Shown here piece after piece: positions 8,051 through 15,992 of a stretch of 43,249 nt of DNA (positions are counted from its first letter, which is position 1; each line of letters opens with the position of its first letter). A program made the position numbers and the translations under genes. Where the stretch lies: positions 1 through 43,249 of the forward strand of contig JAJDTI010000009.1 in NCBI GenBank assembly GCA_022827245.1, in the 5' to 3' direction. The notes beneath the pieces are model-generated. The model was given only the letters and a program-made list of their open reading frames with translations, was not told the origin of the DNA and searched no databases. Source of the stretch: Pseudomonadales bacterium. GTDB lineage: Bacteria; Pseudomonadota; Gammaproteobacteria; Pseudomonadales; Azotimanducaceae.

Positions 8051-9034
8051 ATGACCAGCTACGGCCGTTGGCAGATCGAACAGCCAGGCGGACCCGAGCA
8101 GTTGCGGTGGGCCAGCCGCGACCTCGAACCCCAGGGATCCGAGGTGCTGGTACGTCACACGGCAGTGGGCGTGAACTTCATCGACACCTACATTCGCAGC
8201 GGGCTGTATCCCGCGCCCCTGCCGACGGGTATCGGCAACGAGGGAGCGGGTGTCGTGGAAGCCGTGGGGCCGGAGGTGTCGCTGGTGGCGGTGGGCGACC
8301 GGGTCGGGTACTGCACGGCGCCGCCCGGCAGCTACTCCGAAGCGCGGCTGATCGACGAGCGCGCGCTCATCCCCCTGCCGGACGGCGTCGAGGACGAGAC
8401 CGCCGCCGCGAGCCTGCTCAAGGGCCTGACCGTCTGCTACCTGCTACGCCGGACCTTCGCGCTGGACAGCTCGCACACCGTCCTGTTCCACGCCGCGGCC
8501 GGTGGCGTCGGCCTCATCTTCTGCCAGTGGGCAAAGTCCCTCGGCGCGAGGGTGATCGGTACCGCGGGGTCAGCGGAGAAGGCGGAACTGGCCCGGGCCA
8601 ACGGCTGCGACGAGATCATCCTGTACCGGGACGAAGAGGTAGCGCCCCGGGTCCGGGAACTGACTGGCGGGCGCGGCGTGGACGTGGCCTTCGATGCCGT
8701 CGGCAGGGACACGTACCAGGGCACCCTGGACAGCATCGCCCCGCTCGGGATGTTCGTCTCCTTCGGCAACGCCTCCGGACCGCCACCGCCGGTCAACGCC
8801 ATGGACCTGATGCAGCGCGGTTCCCTCAAGTTCACGCGCACCTCGCTCGTTTCGTACGCGAGTACCCGGGAGGACCTGCTCGACCTGGCAGGCAGTCTGT
8901 TCGACGTGATCGACGACGGCACCGTCAGGGTACACATCAATCACCGCTATCCGCTCAGCGCGGCCCCGCAGGTGCATCGCGATCTCGAGGCCCGGCGCAC
9001 CACCGGGTCGATCATCATGCTCCCCGGGGAGTAG
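8051..9034 (+). CDS. Quinone oxidoreductase (zinc-free MDR family)
   Basis: A 327-residue medium-chain reductase of the NADPH:quinone oxidoreductase type. The N-terminal GroES-like domain contains GVNFIDTYIRSGLYP and GNEGAGVVEAVG, typical of QorA. The Rossmann motif AAAGGVG is at 148-154 and is followed by GTAGSAEKAELARANGCDE. The zinc-binding cysteines of alcohol dehydrogenases are absent. It reduces quinones or enones in the cytoplasm with NADPH. The ATG is preceded by AAGGAGACGAAC, a clear ribosome site, 25 bases after the hydrolase. It converges with the FAH-family gene with only 11 bases between stops. Confidence 0.93.
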   Translation: MTSYGRWQIEQPGGPEQLRWASRDLEPQGSEVLVRHTAVGVNFIDTYIRSGLYPAPLPTGIGNEGAGVVEAVGPEVSLVAVGDRVGYCTAPPGSYSEARLIDERALIPLPDGVEDETAAASLLKGLTVCYLLRRTFALDSSHTVLFHAAAGGVGLIFCQWAKSLGARVIGTAGSAEKAELARANGCDEIILYRDEEVAPRVRELTGGRGVDVAFDAVGRDTYQGTLDSIAPLGMFVSFGNASGPPPPVNAMDLMQRGSLKFTRTSLVSYASTREDLLDLAGSLFDVIDDGTVRVHINHRYPLSAAPQVHRDLEARRTTGSIIMLPGE

Positions 9035-9045
9035 CCGCCCCCGAG

Positions 9046-9897
9046 TCAGTCTCCCGGACGCTTCCGGAAGTCTCCGCCGAGGGCCACGCGACGGACGCCG
9101 ACGGTGTCCGTCGGCTGGTGCCCGACGTCGTGCGCCGGCGCCGGCACGTCCTGCACCCGGTTCGTCAAGCGGCCGAGGCCGGTCACCTCCACCTCCACGA
9201 CGTCGCCCGCACGCATCGGCCGCGAGTTCGCGGGGGTGCCCGTCAGGATTACGTCGCCCGGGGAGAGCGTGATGTGGCGGCAGAGGTCCGCAAGCTGGTA
9301 GTCGATGCCGAACACCATCTCGGCCACGGCGCCTTCCTGGACCACTTCGCCATTGATGAGCGTCCGCACCGTGGACTCCCGGACGTCCACGCCCCGGACG
9401 ATCCCCGGCCCAACCGGACAGAACCCGTCCATGCCCTTGACCCGCGTCATCCCGCCGGCGTCCGTGTCCCGGAAGTCGTGGAGCCCCACGTCGTTGGCCG
9501 GCGCGAAACCCGCGATGTGGTCCCACACGTCGGCGATGGCCACGTTCTTCATCGTGCGGCCGACGATCGCGGCGATCTCGCCCTCGTAGTTCAGGTACTG
9601 GCAGTTAGCCGGCCGGTTCAGAGCGCCGCGGTGGCTGTTGAGCGCGCTGACCGGCTTCTGGAAGAAGGTGGGGGTGACGAGTTCCGGCGCCCGGAACTCG
9701 ACCCGGCGCGACTCGTAGTTCAGGTGGATGCAGAGGATCTTGGTGGGCTCGCACGGCGGCAGGTAACTCGCCTCCGCCTCGAGAACCGCGCGGCCGTCCA
9801 TCAGCCGCAGACGGTCCCCTTCCACTGTCGTCCACTCCGGCCGTCCCTCGTGCAGGATGCGGCGCTGCTCGAAACGGTCACCCTCCAATGCGTTCAT
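9046..9897 (-). CDS. Fumarylacetoacetate hydrolase-family protein
   Basis: A 283-residue FAH-fold protein. The catalytic domain starts at KILCIHLNY (about 53). The expected metal ligands are E105 and E107 in NYEGEIAAIVG and D136 in ANDVGLHDF, with a lysine K154 in RVKGMDGFCPVGP. LSPGDVILTGTP near the C-terminus is a hallmark of the HpcE/HpaG-like and acylpyruvase branch. In meta-cleavage pathways such enzymes isomerise, decarboxylate or hydrolyse ring-fission products. It is the last gene of the operon with the monooxygenase and the extradiol dioxygenase, 11 bases after the latter, so acting on their product is a reasonable inference. Confidence 0.9.
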   Translation of the reverse strand: MNALEGDRFEQRRILHEGRPEWTTVEGDRLRLMDGRAVLEAEASYLPPCEPTKILCIHLNYESRRVEFRAPELVTPTFFQKPVSALNSHRGALNRPANCQYLNYEGEIAAIVGRTMKNVAIADVWDHIAGFAPANDVGLHDFRDTDAGGMTRVKGMDGFCPVGPGIVRGVDVRESTVRTLINGEVVQEGAVAEMVFGIDYQLADLCRHITLSPGDVILTGTPANSRPMRAGDVVEVEVTGLGRLTNRVQDVPAPAHDVGHQPTDTVGVRRVALGGDFRKRPGD

Positions 9898-9908
9898 GTA
9901 ACGACGCT

Positions 9909-10772
9909 CTACCGGGAACCGCGGTACGTGTCGCGGGTGTAGTACTCGGACTGATGCGTCGCCGGCCGGCCGCCCCAGCCGATCTCGACCTGGAATCCCG
10001 AAGGACCCTTGAAATAGAACGAGAAGGTCTGGTCGTTGGCGTGCCTGCCGAGCGGCACGGTGATCGGATACTGGCTCTTGCTCACGATTCCGTGGGCCAG
10101 GAGCACATCGTCCAGGTGGTCCACCTCCAGCATGAGGTGATGGATGTGCTTGCCGTCGGTCGGCACGCCGAAGGCGAACGTGTGGTCGCGCGAGTTGGCG
10201 TGCATGAACAGGAATTCGGCCGTACTGCCATCCGGCATGGGCATCCGGTACTCCAGGCTGCCGCGCATCCCGAGGTTCCGGTAGAAGTCGTAGGTCGCCT
10301 CCAGGCCCGCGTGATTCACCAGCACGTGGCCCACGCCGCCGTCGCCGGTCACGAAACGGCTGAACATCGGCCGACCGGGGTGGAACGGGCGGTGCGCTTC
10401 CACCTGCGGACCGTGGAAGATCTCGAGCGGGATGCCCGCCGGGTCGCTCAGCGTGAGCAGCTCGAGGACGTGCCGGTCGCGGGCGACGTCGTCGCCGGCC
10501 ACCTCGTAGGGGACGCCCAGTTCCGACAGGTGCGCCTGCATCGCCGTGAACTCCGCCGGCCCCGCGACGCGCAGGCCCGCGCCGATGAGGTCATCGGCGC
10601 CGTTCTCCTCAAGCGCGATCCGGTGATGCCACAGGTCGCTGCGCAGATAGAGCCTGCCGGGTTCGCTGTCGTCGCCTATCTCGAGACCGACGAGATCCGT
10701 GGCGAACGCGCGCCACTCCTCCAGGCTCGAAACGCCGAACCGCACGTAACCCAGTTCCGTGACTGCAGTCAT
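9909..10772 (-). CDS. Extradiol ring-cleavage dioxygenase (BphC/type I VOC)
   Basis: A 287-residue two-module VOC dioxygenase of the length of 2,3-dihydroxybiphenyl dioxygenases. The C-terminal catalytic module supplies the Fe(II) facial triad: H149 in GVGHVLVNH, H212 (or H211) in HIHHLMLEVDHLDDV and E263 in SGFQVEIGWGG. The downstream QVEIGWGGR resembles the type I signature. The enzyme would cleave a catechol next to its hydroxyls. Its ATG overlaps by one base (TGATG) the stop of the HpaB-like monooxygenase upstream, so the two are translationally coupled and probably act in sequence. The exact catechol is unknown. Confidence 0.9.
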   Translation of the reverse strand: MTAVTELGYVRFGVSSLEEWRAFATDLVGLEIGDDSEPGRLYLRSDLWHHRIALEENGADDLIGAGLRVAGPAEFTAMQAHLSELGVPYEVAGDDVARDRHVLELLTLSDPAGIPLEIFHGPQVEAHRPFHPGRPMFSRFVTGDGGVGHVLVNHAGLEATYDFYRNLGMRGSLEYRMPMPDGSTAEFLFMHANSRDHTFAFGVPTDGKHIHHLMLEVDHLDDVLLAHGIVSKSQYPITVPLGRHANDQTFSFYFKGPSGFQVEIGWGGRPATHQSEYYTRDTYRGSR

Positions 10773-12262
10773 CAGGTTGCCTCCCTCTCAGGGCGGTCGC
10801 CACGCCTGTACCGCGCCATGATAGCGTCCGTAGCCTCCCAGAACTCCGGCACGGCCGACCACGTCCCCAGGCGCTGCGCCATGAGGTGCGCGAGCGCGTA
10901 GTTCCGCGGGGCCGACGCAAGGTAGAAGCGCTCGTACAGTTCCACGCGGCCACCGAGCGCCGAGCCGACCATGTCCCACGCCGTGCGGAAAAGGCGCGCG
11001 CGTTCCTGCGCCGAGGCGTCGTCCGCACCCCGCAGGTAGTGGTCCAGCAGTTCCTCGAGGTCGGGGTCGTCGAAGTCCGCGCGCGCCGGCGTCGCCAGCA
11101 GGTTGTGCGAGCCGACGGTCTTGAGGATGTCGTTTACCCGCACCATCCAGCCCGGCAGGGTCGGGCGGAGCGCGATGAACGGGCGTTCGTCGCAGATCCA
11201 CGTGCCGTCGCCGTAGTCGAAAGCGCCGTCCTCGGCAGCCTTGAGCGCGCTTCGGGTCAGCTCCGCGTAGGACCAGAGTTCGCCGAGCATCTGGTTCGTC
11301 TCGCCGCGTTTCTGCTGGCCCGTCACGTCCGCGATGCGCGACGCGAGTTCGTAGGCGAACTCGAGCTTCGTCAACGCGCGGATGACCGTCTGCTGCATGA
11401 TGTTGCCCGTCCAGCCGCGCTGCATCACGGTGTTGAACACCTCCGGGTTGGCGTCGCAGAAGACCCGCGACTTCGGGATCTCGACGTGGTCGAAGACCAT
11501 GAACGCGTCCTGCTCGTCGAACCGGCTCGAGAAGGGCGCATCGAAGGCGTCCCGGTCCGTGCCGTAGTGATCGCGGCAGAGAATCCTGAGCCCGGGGGCA
11601 TTCATGGGCACCGAGAACGCGATCGCGATCTCCGGCTGGTCCGCCGGGACCGGGTGGGCCGGATACACCGCGAGTTCGTCGGCGAACGGACCGAGGGTCG
11701 CGAGGATCCGGGCGCCGTGGACGACGATGGCGTCCGCAGTTTCGTCCACCTTGCGCAAGGCCAGCCCCAGGTTGACGCCTTCGTAGTCCGGCACGCGCTT
11801 GTCCACGATGGGATGAACGATAGTGTGGGTGAGCGCCAGGTCCTTCTCGGCGATCTCCCGCTGGAAAGCGAGCAGGTTGTCGTGGCCTTCCTCGTTCCCT
11901 GCCGCGCGCCAGAGACTCGGCTGCCCGGCGAACCCCGCGAACGTGACGTTCACGTAGTCCGGCGTGCGGCCGAGCATCCCGACGCTGTACTGCGCCAGCT
12001 TCCGGAGGCCCCGGTGGCGCCGTTCGAGATCGTCGCGGCTCGTCGGAATGAGGTGGCTGATGCCGGTGACGCCCCCGTTGCCGTCGACCATCAGGCAGTC
12101 GTCGGCGTGGCGGTGCTGCCAGTCGAAGTAGCCCGCCATCCCGGCGAGCGATCCCCGGAAAGCCGTGCAGGTCGTGACGTCCCGGACCGCCTCGCCGTTC
12201 ACCCAGACGGCACGGCCGTCCCGCAAGCCCTCCAGGTATTGCCCGCCCGTGCGCGCCGCCAT
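10772..12262 (-). CDS. HpaB-type flavin-dependent phenol ortho-hydroxylase (large component)
   Basis: The 496-residue protein belongs to the 4-hydroxyphenylacetate 3-hydroxylase family, FADH2-using monooxygenases. The N-terminal domain opens GGQYLEGLRDGRAVWVNGE; next come YVNVTFAGFAGQ, HTIVHPIVDK, DAIVVHGARILATLGPFADE and FDHVEIPKSRVF, all in family order. The ATG at 12262 was chosen because the family starts near this YLEGL segment. The reaction would turn a phenol into a catechol for the next gene. These enzymes need a separate flavin reductase (HpaC type), and none is encoded next to it. Substrate may be 4-hydroxyphenylacetate-like or another phenol. Confidence 0.9.
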   Translation of the reverse strand: MAARTGGQYLEGLRDGRAVWVNGEAVRDVTTCTAFRGSLAGMAGYFDWQHRHADDCLMVDGNGGVTGISHLIPTSRDDLERRHRGLRKLAQYSVGMLGRTPDYVNVTFAGFAGQPSLWRAAGNEEGHDNLLAFQREIAEKDLALTHTIVHPIVDKRVPDYEGVNLGLALRKVDETADAIVVHGARILATLGPFADELAVYPAHPVPADQPEIAIAFSVPMNAPGLRILCRDHYGTDRDAFDAPFSSRFDEQDAFMVFDHVEIPKSRVFCDANPEVFNTVMQRGWTGNIMQQTVIRALTKLEFAYELASRIADVTGQQKRGETNQMLGELWSYAELTRSALKAAEDGAFDYGDGTWICDERPFIALRPTLPGWMVRVNDILKTVGSHNLLATPARADFDDPDLEELLDHYLRGADDASAQERARLFRTAWDMVGSALGGRVELYERFYLASAPRNYALAHLMAQRLGTWSAVPEFWEATDAIMARYRRGDRPEREAT

Positions 12263-12291
12263 CGAAGTGCCCTTGCACCAAAAAGGGACGG

Positions 12292-12297
12292 AGTGTA
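12292..12297 (-). promoter_or_regulatory. Candidate -10 box of the aromatic operon (TACACT)
   Basis: On the minus strand GATACACTCCG occurs 29 bases before the ATG of the HpaB-like gene, the same TACACTCCG string as before typA. It lies in the 88-base divergent interval shared with the DOPA-dioxygenase-like gene. The -35 is poor. Confidence 0.35.
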
Positions 12298-12336
12298 TCG
12301 CCGGGGACCCGGATGTCGCACCCCGGCGTCTTCCCC

Positions 12337-12342
12337 TATGCT
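12337..12342 (+). promoter_or_regulatory. Candidate -10 box (TATGCT) of the DOPA-dioxygenase-like gene
   Basis: TATGCT ends eight bases before the ATG at 12351, and the interval is a C-rich run without any ribosome-binding purines. A transcript from it would start essentially at the ATG. Confidence 0.3.
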
Positions 12343-12350
12343 CTCCCCCC

Positions 12351-12713
12351 ATGCCCAGACGACCCGAAAACCTGCACGAGCGCTACCACGCCCACGTCTA
12401 CTTCGACGAGTCCACGGAGGACCAGGCGCGCGCCCTGTGCGTCGATGCCTGGCGGGAATGCCACGTGGGGCTCGGACGCTTCCATCGGCGCCCCGTCGGC
12501 CCGCACCCGCGCTGGAGCTGTCAGCTAACCTTCGACGCGGACGAGTTCGACCGCCTGATTCCGTGGCTCGACGCACACCGCGGCGGCCTCGACGTCCTGG
12601 TGCACCCGCTGACGGACGACGCGCTGGAGGAGCACACGTCGCTGGCCGCGTGGCTGGGGAACGAGATCCCGCTGTCGGTCGATGTCTTCAAGCCCGAATC
12701 GGAAGACTCCTGA
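12351..12713 (+). CDS. DOPA 4,5-dioxygenase family protein
   Basis: A 120-residue small protein matching the DOPA-dioxygenase family. It has the N-terminal YHAHVYFDE with an H-x-H pair, a central RFHRRPVGPHPRWSCQLTF and a C-terminal VLVHPLTDDALEEHTSLAAW. These proteins are ferredoxin-like-fold metalloenzymes first known from betalain and muscaflavin synthesis, and have bacterial relatives of uncertain substrate. The ATG at 12351 gives the family length; an upstream open frame to 12165 runs antisense into the monooxygenase. It is divergent from the HpaB operon and 15 bases before the next gene. Its place opposite a phenol hydroxylase suggests a catechol-type substrate, which is inference. Confidence 0.82.
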   Translation: MPRRPENLHERYHAHVYFDESTEDQARALCVDAWRECHVGLGRFHRRPVGPHPRWSCQLTFDADEFDRLIPWLDAHRGGLDVLVHPLTDDALEEHTSLAAWLGNEIPLSVDVFKPESEDS

Positions 12714-12728
12714 CGGGCCTCTTTCCCC

Positions 12729-13493
12729 ATGGATGCCCATGTCAACCCAAGCCCCGGCAAGCCGGTCATCGGCATCACCTGCATGCGGCGCACGATCGAA
12801 CTGTACTCCAGCGAGATGGATGCCTTCTTTGTCGACGGCAGCTACGCGCGGCGCGTCCGCAAGGCCGGCGGCGTACCGGTGCTGCTGCCGCAGTTGCGCA
12901 TCGAGGAGGCCGGCGCGGCGGCGCGGAGCATCGACGGGCTCATCCTCAGCGGCGGCGACGATGTGCATCCCGAAGCCTACGGTACGCTCGACGAGGGGGT
13001 CTCGGTGGACACGGACCTGCCCGTCGACCTCGGCGAGATCGAACTGCTGAAGCGGGCCGTGGGCCGGGAGGTTCCGGTGCTCGGCATCTGCCGCGGCGCG
13101 CAGATCGTCAACGTGGCTTACGGCGGCAGCCTGCACCAGGACATGCTCGGGAGGAGCGATTCCCATCCCCCGCGCCCGGAAACGCTCGACGAGATCGTCG
13201 CCCACCGCCACGACCTGGAAGTGGCGCCCGGCAGCGAACTCGCGCGCATCCTGGGCGCCGGACCGCGCCAGGTGAATTCCACGCACCACCAGGCCATCGG
13301 CGAGCTGGCGGCGGGCTTCCGCGCGGTGGCCTGGGCGCCGGACGGAGTCGTCGAGGCGATAGAGTCGGAGGCGCCGGGCTATCTCGTCGCCGTTCAGTGG
13401 CACCCGGAGAAGCTGCCGCCGCCCCGGGACCAGGAACTGTTCGACGACCTGGTCCGTGCTTCGACCGAACGCTTGGCCAATGCCGGGGGCTGA
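12729..13493 (+). CDS. Gamma-glutamyl-gamma-aminobutyrate hydrolase family (class I amidotransferase, peptidase C26)
   Basis: A 254-residue glutamine-amidotransferase-fold hydrolase. It opens KPVIGITCMRRT, then LILSGGDDVHPEAYG near 71-85, the nucleophile elbow VLGICRGAQIVNVAYGG with Cys121, and the His-Glu end VQWHPEKL. This order is that of PuuD, which frees GABA from gamma-glutamyl-GABA at the end of the putrescine pathway. A PuuA-like synthetase and a spermidine-dehydrogenase-like enzyme 2.5-6 kb away fit that role. It starts 15 bases after the DOPA-dioxygenase-like gene and may be on the same transcript. Related C26 hydrolases on folate or other gamma-glutamyl compounds remain possible. 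Confidence 0.9.
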   Translation: MDAHVNPSPGKPVIGITCMRRTIELYSSEMDAFFVDGSYARRVRKAGGVPVLLPQLRIEEAGAAARSIDGLILSGGDDVHPEAYGTLDEGVSVDTDLPVDLGEIELLKRAVGREVPVLGICRGAQIVNVAYGGSLHQDMLGRSDSHPPRPETLDEIVAHRHDLEVAPGSELARILGAGPRQVNSTHHQAIGELAAGFRAVAWAPDGVVEAIESEAPGYLVAVQWHPEKLPPPRDQELFDDLVRASTERLANAGG

Positions 13494-13494
13494 G

Positions 13495-13534
13495 GTCCGG
13501 TTCGTGGCCGGGAGCGGCCTCGCGACAAACGGAC
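13495..13534. terminator. Nested inverted repeats between convergent genes
   Basis: GTCCG (13495-13499) pairs with CGGAC (13530-13534), and inside it GGCCG (13506-13510) pairs with CGGCC (13515-13519) around a four-base loop. It sits just after the PuuD-like stop and before the P450 stop. There is no U-tract, so a bidirectional terminator is only suggested. Confidence 0.3.
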
Positions 13535-13544
13535 TTCAGGCTGA

Positions 13545-14741
13545 CTACGCCACCGTGTCCGGCTCGATGACCCTTGGAGCGTAGGACACCGGGAGCGGCC
13601 CCATGCCGTTCCAGTCCACCGCGCCGACCACCCGGTAGTCCGGCAGGTGGCGCAGCACTTCTTCCACGGCGACCCGGATCTCGAGACGGGCCAGGTGCAG
13701 GCCCAGGCAGCGGTGCTTGCCGACACCGAATGCCAGGTGCCGGTTGGGTTTGCGCCCGAGGACGAAGCGGTCGGGTTCGGGAAACTGCCCGGCGTCCCGG
13801 TCGGCGGAGGCGAAGAGCATCATCACTCGCTCGCCGGCGGCTATGGGCTGGCCGCTGATCTCCGTATCCCGGGTGGCGGTGCGTGCGATCCCCCACACCG
13901 GCGAGTAAAGGCGCAGCACTTCTTCCACGGCCTCGGGGATCCTTGCCGGCTCGCGTAGCAGCCGCTCCCGCAGGGCGTCGTTCGCGCCGATCTGCAGCAG
14001 CAGGTTACGGATGGTGAAGGCGGTGTTGTCAAGCCCGGCGATCAGCAGGAACCAGCAGAAGTCCATCACCTGCCGGCCGGAAAGGGGTGCGCCTTCCACC
14101 TCAGCGGCGAGCAGCCTGCTGATGAAGTCGGAACCCGACTTCTCCCGGCGGCGCGGGATGAGTTCGTCGAAGAACGCCACGATGCTGTCGGAGGCGCGCC
14201 GGGCGGATGCGGCGTCCTTGCGCTCGTAGACGATCTCCTCGGTCCACGCCTGCAGATCGCCCATCTGCGCCGCGTCTCCCTCTATGCCGAGCAACTTGCA
14301 GATGACGGTCGTGGGCAGCGGCTTCGCGAAGCGCTCGCTGAGTTCCGCCGCGCCGGCCTCCGAGATGTCCGCCAGCAGCCTGCGCGCGGCGCGGCGCACC
14401 ATGGGCTCCCGGGCGGCCACGGCCTCGCGCGAGAGTTCCCGGGCGAGAATGCTGCGCAGGGCGGTGTGCTCGGGCGGGTCCGATTCCATGGGCAGGGCAC
14501 GGCCGTCGTATTCCATGGGCGGTATGGCGATGCCCTGCGAGGAACAGAAGGTCTCCGGATCGAGGGCGACGCGAAAGACGTCCTCGTACCGGGATACGGC
14601 CCAGAATCCGTCGTGGGCGTCCACCCAGCCCACCGGGCATTCGCCACGGAATCGTTCGTAGACGGGAAAGGGGTCCTTGCGGAACGACGGGTCGTACGGT
14701 TGCCAGTCGGCGGTCAGCGGGCGTTTGCCGGAGGAACTCAT
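13545..14741 (-). CDS. Cytochrome P450 (bacterial class I, CYP)
   Basis: The 398-residue soluble P450 lacks a membrane anchor. The I-helix oxygen motif AGLDNT is at 235-240, ExxR is E274-V-L-R277 followed by YSPVWGIART, and the heme loop FGVGKHRCLG carries the proximal Cys345. The early segment MESDPPEHTALRSI is the usual C-helix region of bacterial CYPs. The ATG at 14741 gives a normal N-terminus (PYDPSFRKDPFPVYERFR). No ferredoxin or ferredoxin reductase is encoded nearby. It starts 13 bases after the stop of the M29/NicX-like gene and is likely co-transcribed with it. Substrate unknown. Confidence 0.95.
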   Translation of the reverse strand: MSSSGKRPLTADWQPYDPSFRKDPFPVYERFRGECPVGWVDAHDGFWAVSRYEDVFRVALDPETFCSSQGIAIPPMEYDGRALPMESDPPEHTALRSILARELSREAVAAREPMVRRAARRLLADISEAGAAELSERFAKPLPTTVICKLLGIEGDAAQMGDLQAWTEEIVYERKDAASARRASDSIVAFFDELIPRRREKSGSDFISRLLAAEVEGAPLSGRQVMDFCWFLLIAGLDNTAFTIRNLLLQIGANDALRERLLREPARIPEAVEEVLRLYSPVWGIARTATRDTEISGQPIAAGERVMMLFASADRDAGQFPEPDRFVLGRKPNRHLAFGVGKHRCLGLHLARLEIRVAVEEVLRHLPDYRVVGAVDWNGMGPLPVSYAPRVIEPDTVA

Positions 14742-14754
14742 CGCGCAAGCGTCG

Positions 14755-15861
14755 CTAGATGACGTAGTTGCCGGCTTGAAGCACCGCCGTGCGCCCGCCC
14801 GCGGCATCGATCAGATCGGCGGACACGGTGATCGGGCAGTCCCGCGCGTAGGGGTTGTCGATGTGCATGACGGTGCTCTCGTTCAGGAACCGGGCGGGCC
14901 CGACGGTGCCGCCGAGGAAGTCGCTGCGGCCGAAGCCCCAGTGGAAGCCGGCCTTCTCGTCCTCGATGTAGAGCCCGGACACGCGCGCGCCCGGGTTGCA
15001 GCCGAATGCGATTTCGCCCACGTTGCGGCGCATCGGGTCCACATCGAAGATCCGCCGGTAATGGTCCCGCGCGGGATTCTCGCCCTCGACCGCCACTACG
15101 CGGTTCGCTTCCACCCGGAACGACGCCACCGACCCGTCGTCGAGCGCGACCGGAATGACACCCTCGGTGCGCGGCACATCGCCGGCGATCTCCCCCTCGT
15201 AGGGCGTGATCCAGACCTCGCCGCTCGGCAGGTTGATCAGGGGAATGCCCTCCTTGTCCCGGCGCAGGTAGCCGTTGTCGACACCGGGGCGTCGATGGCG
15301 CAGGTCGAACCGGCAGCGGTCGCCGGTGGCGAATTCGACGTCCGCGGCAACCGCGCCTTGAATCAGGGCCTCCAGCACCGCGCAGCGATCGCGCAGGGCC
15401 GCGTAGTCGATGGCGAGGCAGGCGTCTTCCATGTCCTTGCGCAGTAGCGGGGCACTGGCGGCGCGGAAACTGGCGGCCCCCGGGCGGCGCATGGACGCCA
15501 TCGCAAGCCCGGAGGTCATGGAAACCTCGTTCATGCCGATGGCCAGGCTGACCTCGTCCAGGGTGTCGTCGACAGGCACGCGACGGCCGTCGAGCGTACC
15601 GTGTTCCGGGAAGGGGGCGTGGTGAGCGGCCGCCGCGGGGAACCGCAGGATCGGGAGTACCTCGAAGCCCCGCTTCTCCCCGAGTTCGGCAAAGGCGCCG
15701 TGCCATTCGTCGGCGAGTGCATGGCGCGCTTCCCAGTCGGCATTGAGCGGGTGCTGCGCGGTGGGTTCGTCCACCAGGAGCAGCACCCGTTCCCCCGCCT
15801 GCGGCGCGAAGACCTCGTCGATGAAGGCGTGGACGTCGAAGGGCGAGGCGCTCACGAACAT
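14755..15861 (-). CDS. M29 aminopeptidase/NicX-like metalloenzyme
   Basis: A 368-residue protein whose C-terminal half shows the metal-ligand pattern of M29 peptidases and of NicX (2,5-dihydroxypyridine dioxygenase). The pieces are NVGEIAFGCNPGARVSG, YIEDEKAGFHWGFGRSD and VMHIDNPY, giving Glu, Glu, His and His-x-Asp in family order. The N-terminal half is the alpha/beta domain with ERVLLLVDEP. Either a two-metal aminopeptidase or an iron-dependent ring-cleaving dioxygenase is possible. I prefer the ATG at 15861 to the open frame to 15945, because the longer version would cover the divergent promoter region. It is followed after 13 bases by the P450. Confidence 0.72.
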   Translation of the reverse strand: MFVSASPFDVHAFIDEVFAPQAGERVLLLVDEPTAQHPLNADWEARHALADEWHGAFAELGEKRGFEVLPILRFPAAAAHHAPFPEHGTLDGRRVPVDDTLDEVSLAIGMNEVSMTSGLAMASMRRPGAASFRAASAPLLRKDMEDACLAIDYAALRDRCAVLEALIQGAVAADVEFATGDRCRFDLRHRRPGVDNGYLRRDKEGIPLINLPSGEVWITPYEGEIAGDVPRTEGVIPVALDDGSVASFRVEANRVVAVEGENPARDHYRRIFDVDPMRRNVGEIAFGCNPGARVSGLYIEDEKAGFHWGFGRSDFLGGTVGPARFLNESTVMHIDNPYARDCPITVSADLIDAAGGRTAVLQAGNYVI

Positions 15862-15906
15862 CGCTCCCGCCAGACGACTGGCGGATCGAAGACCCTCGCC
15901 CCTGCG

Positions 15907-15912
15907 TATACT
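15907..15912 (+). promoter_or_regulatory. Candidate -10 box (TATACT) of the glutamine-synthetase-like gene
   Basis: TATACT is the best -10-like hexamer in the 131-base divergent interval. A start of transcription near 15919 would leave about 29 bases before an in-frame CTG at 15948 and about 74 before the ATG at 15993. No convincing -35 is seen. Confidence 0.4.
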
Positions 15913-15992
15913 GTGCGCATTCCCCCAATCCGCAGTGAGCGACACACCTGGAAAGCCTAAGGCAATTCATCCGGAAACATAAGCTGGAAGCG

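Noticed and set aside
10886..13570. 894-codon open frame on the plus strand
   Set aside because: Antisense to the HpaB-like gene and out of frame with the DOPA-dioxygenase-like and PuuD-like genes, which have clear family motifs.
14755..15945. Longer N-terminus of the M29/NicX-like protein to 15945
   Set aside because: The extra residues have no family character and would cover the divergent promoter; ATG 15861 is preferred though not proven.
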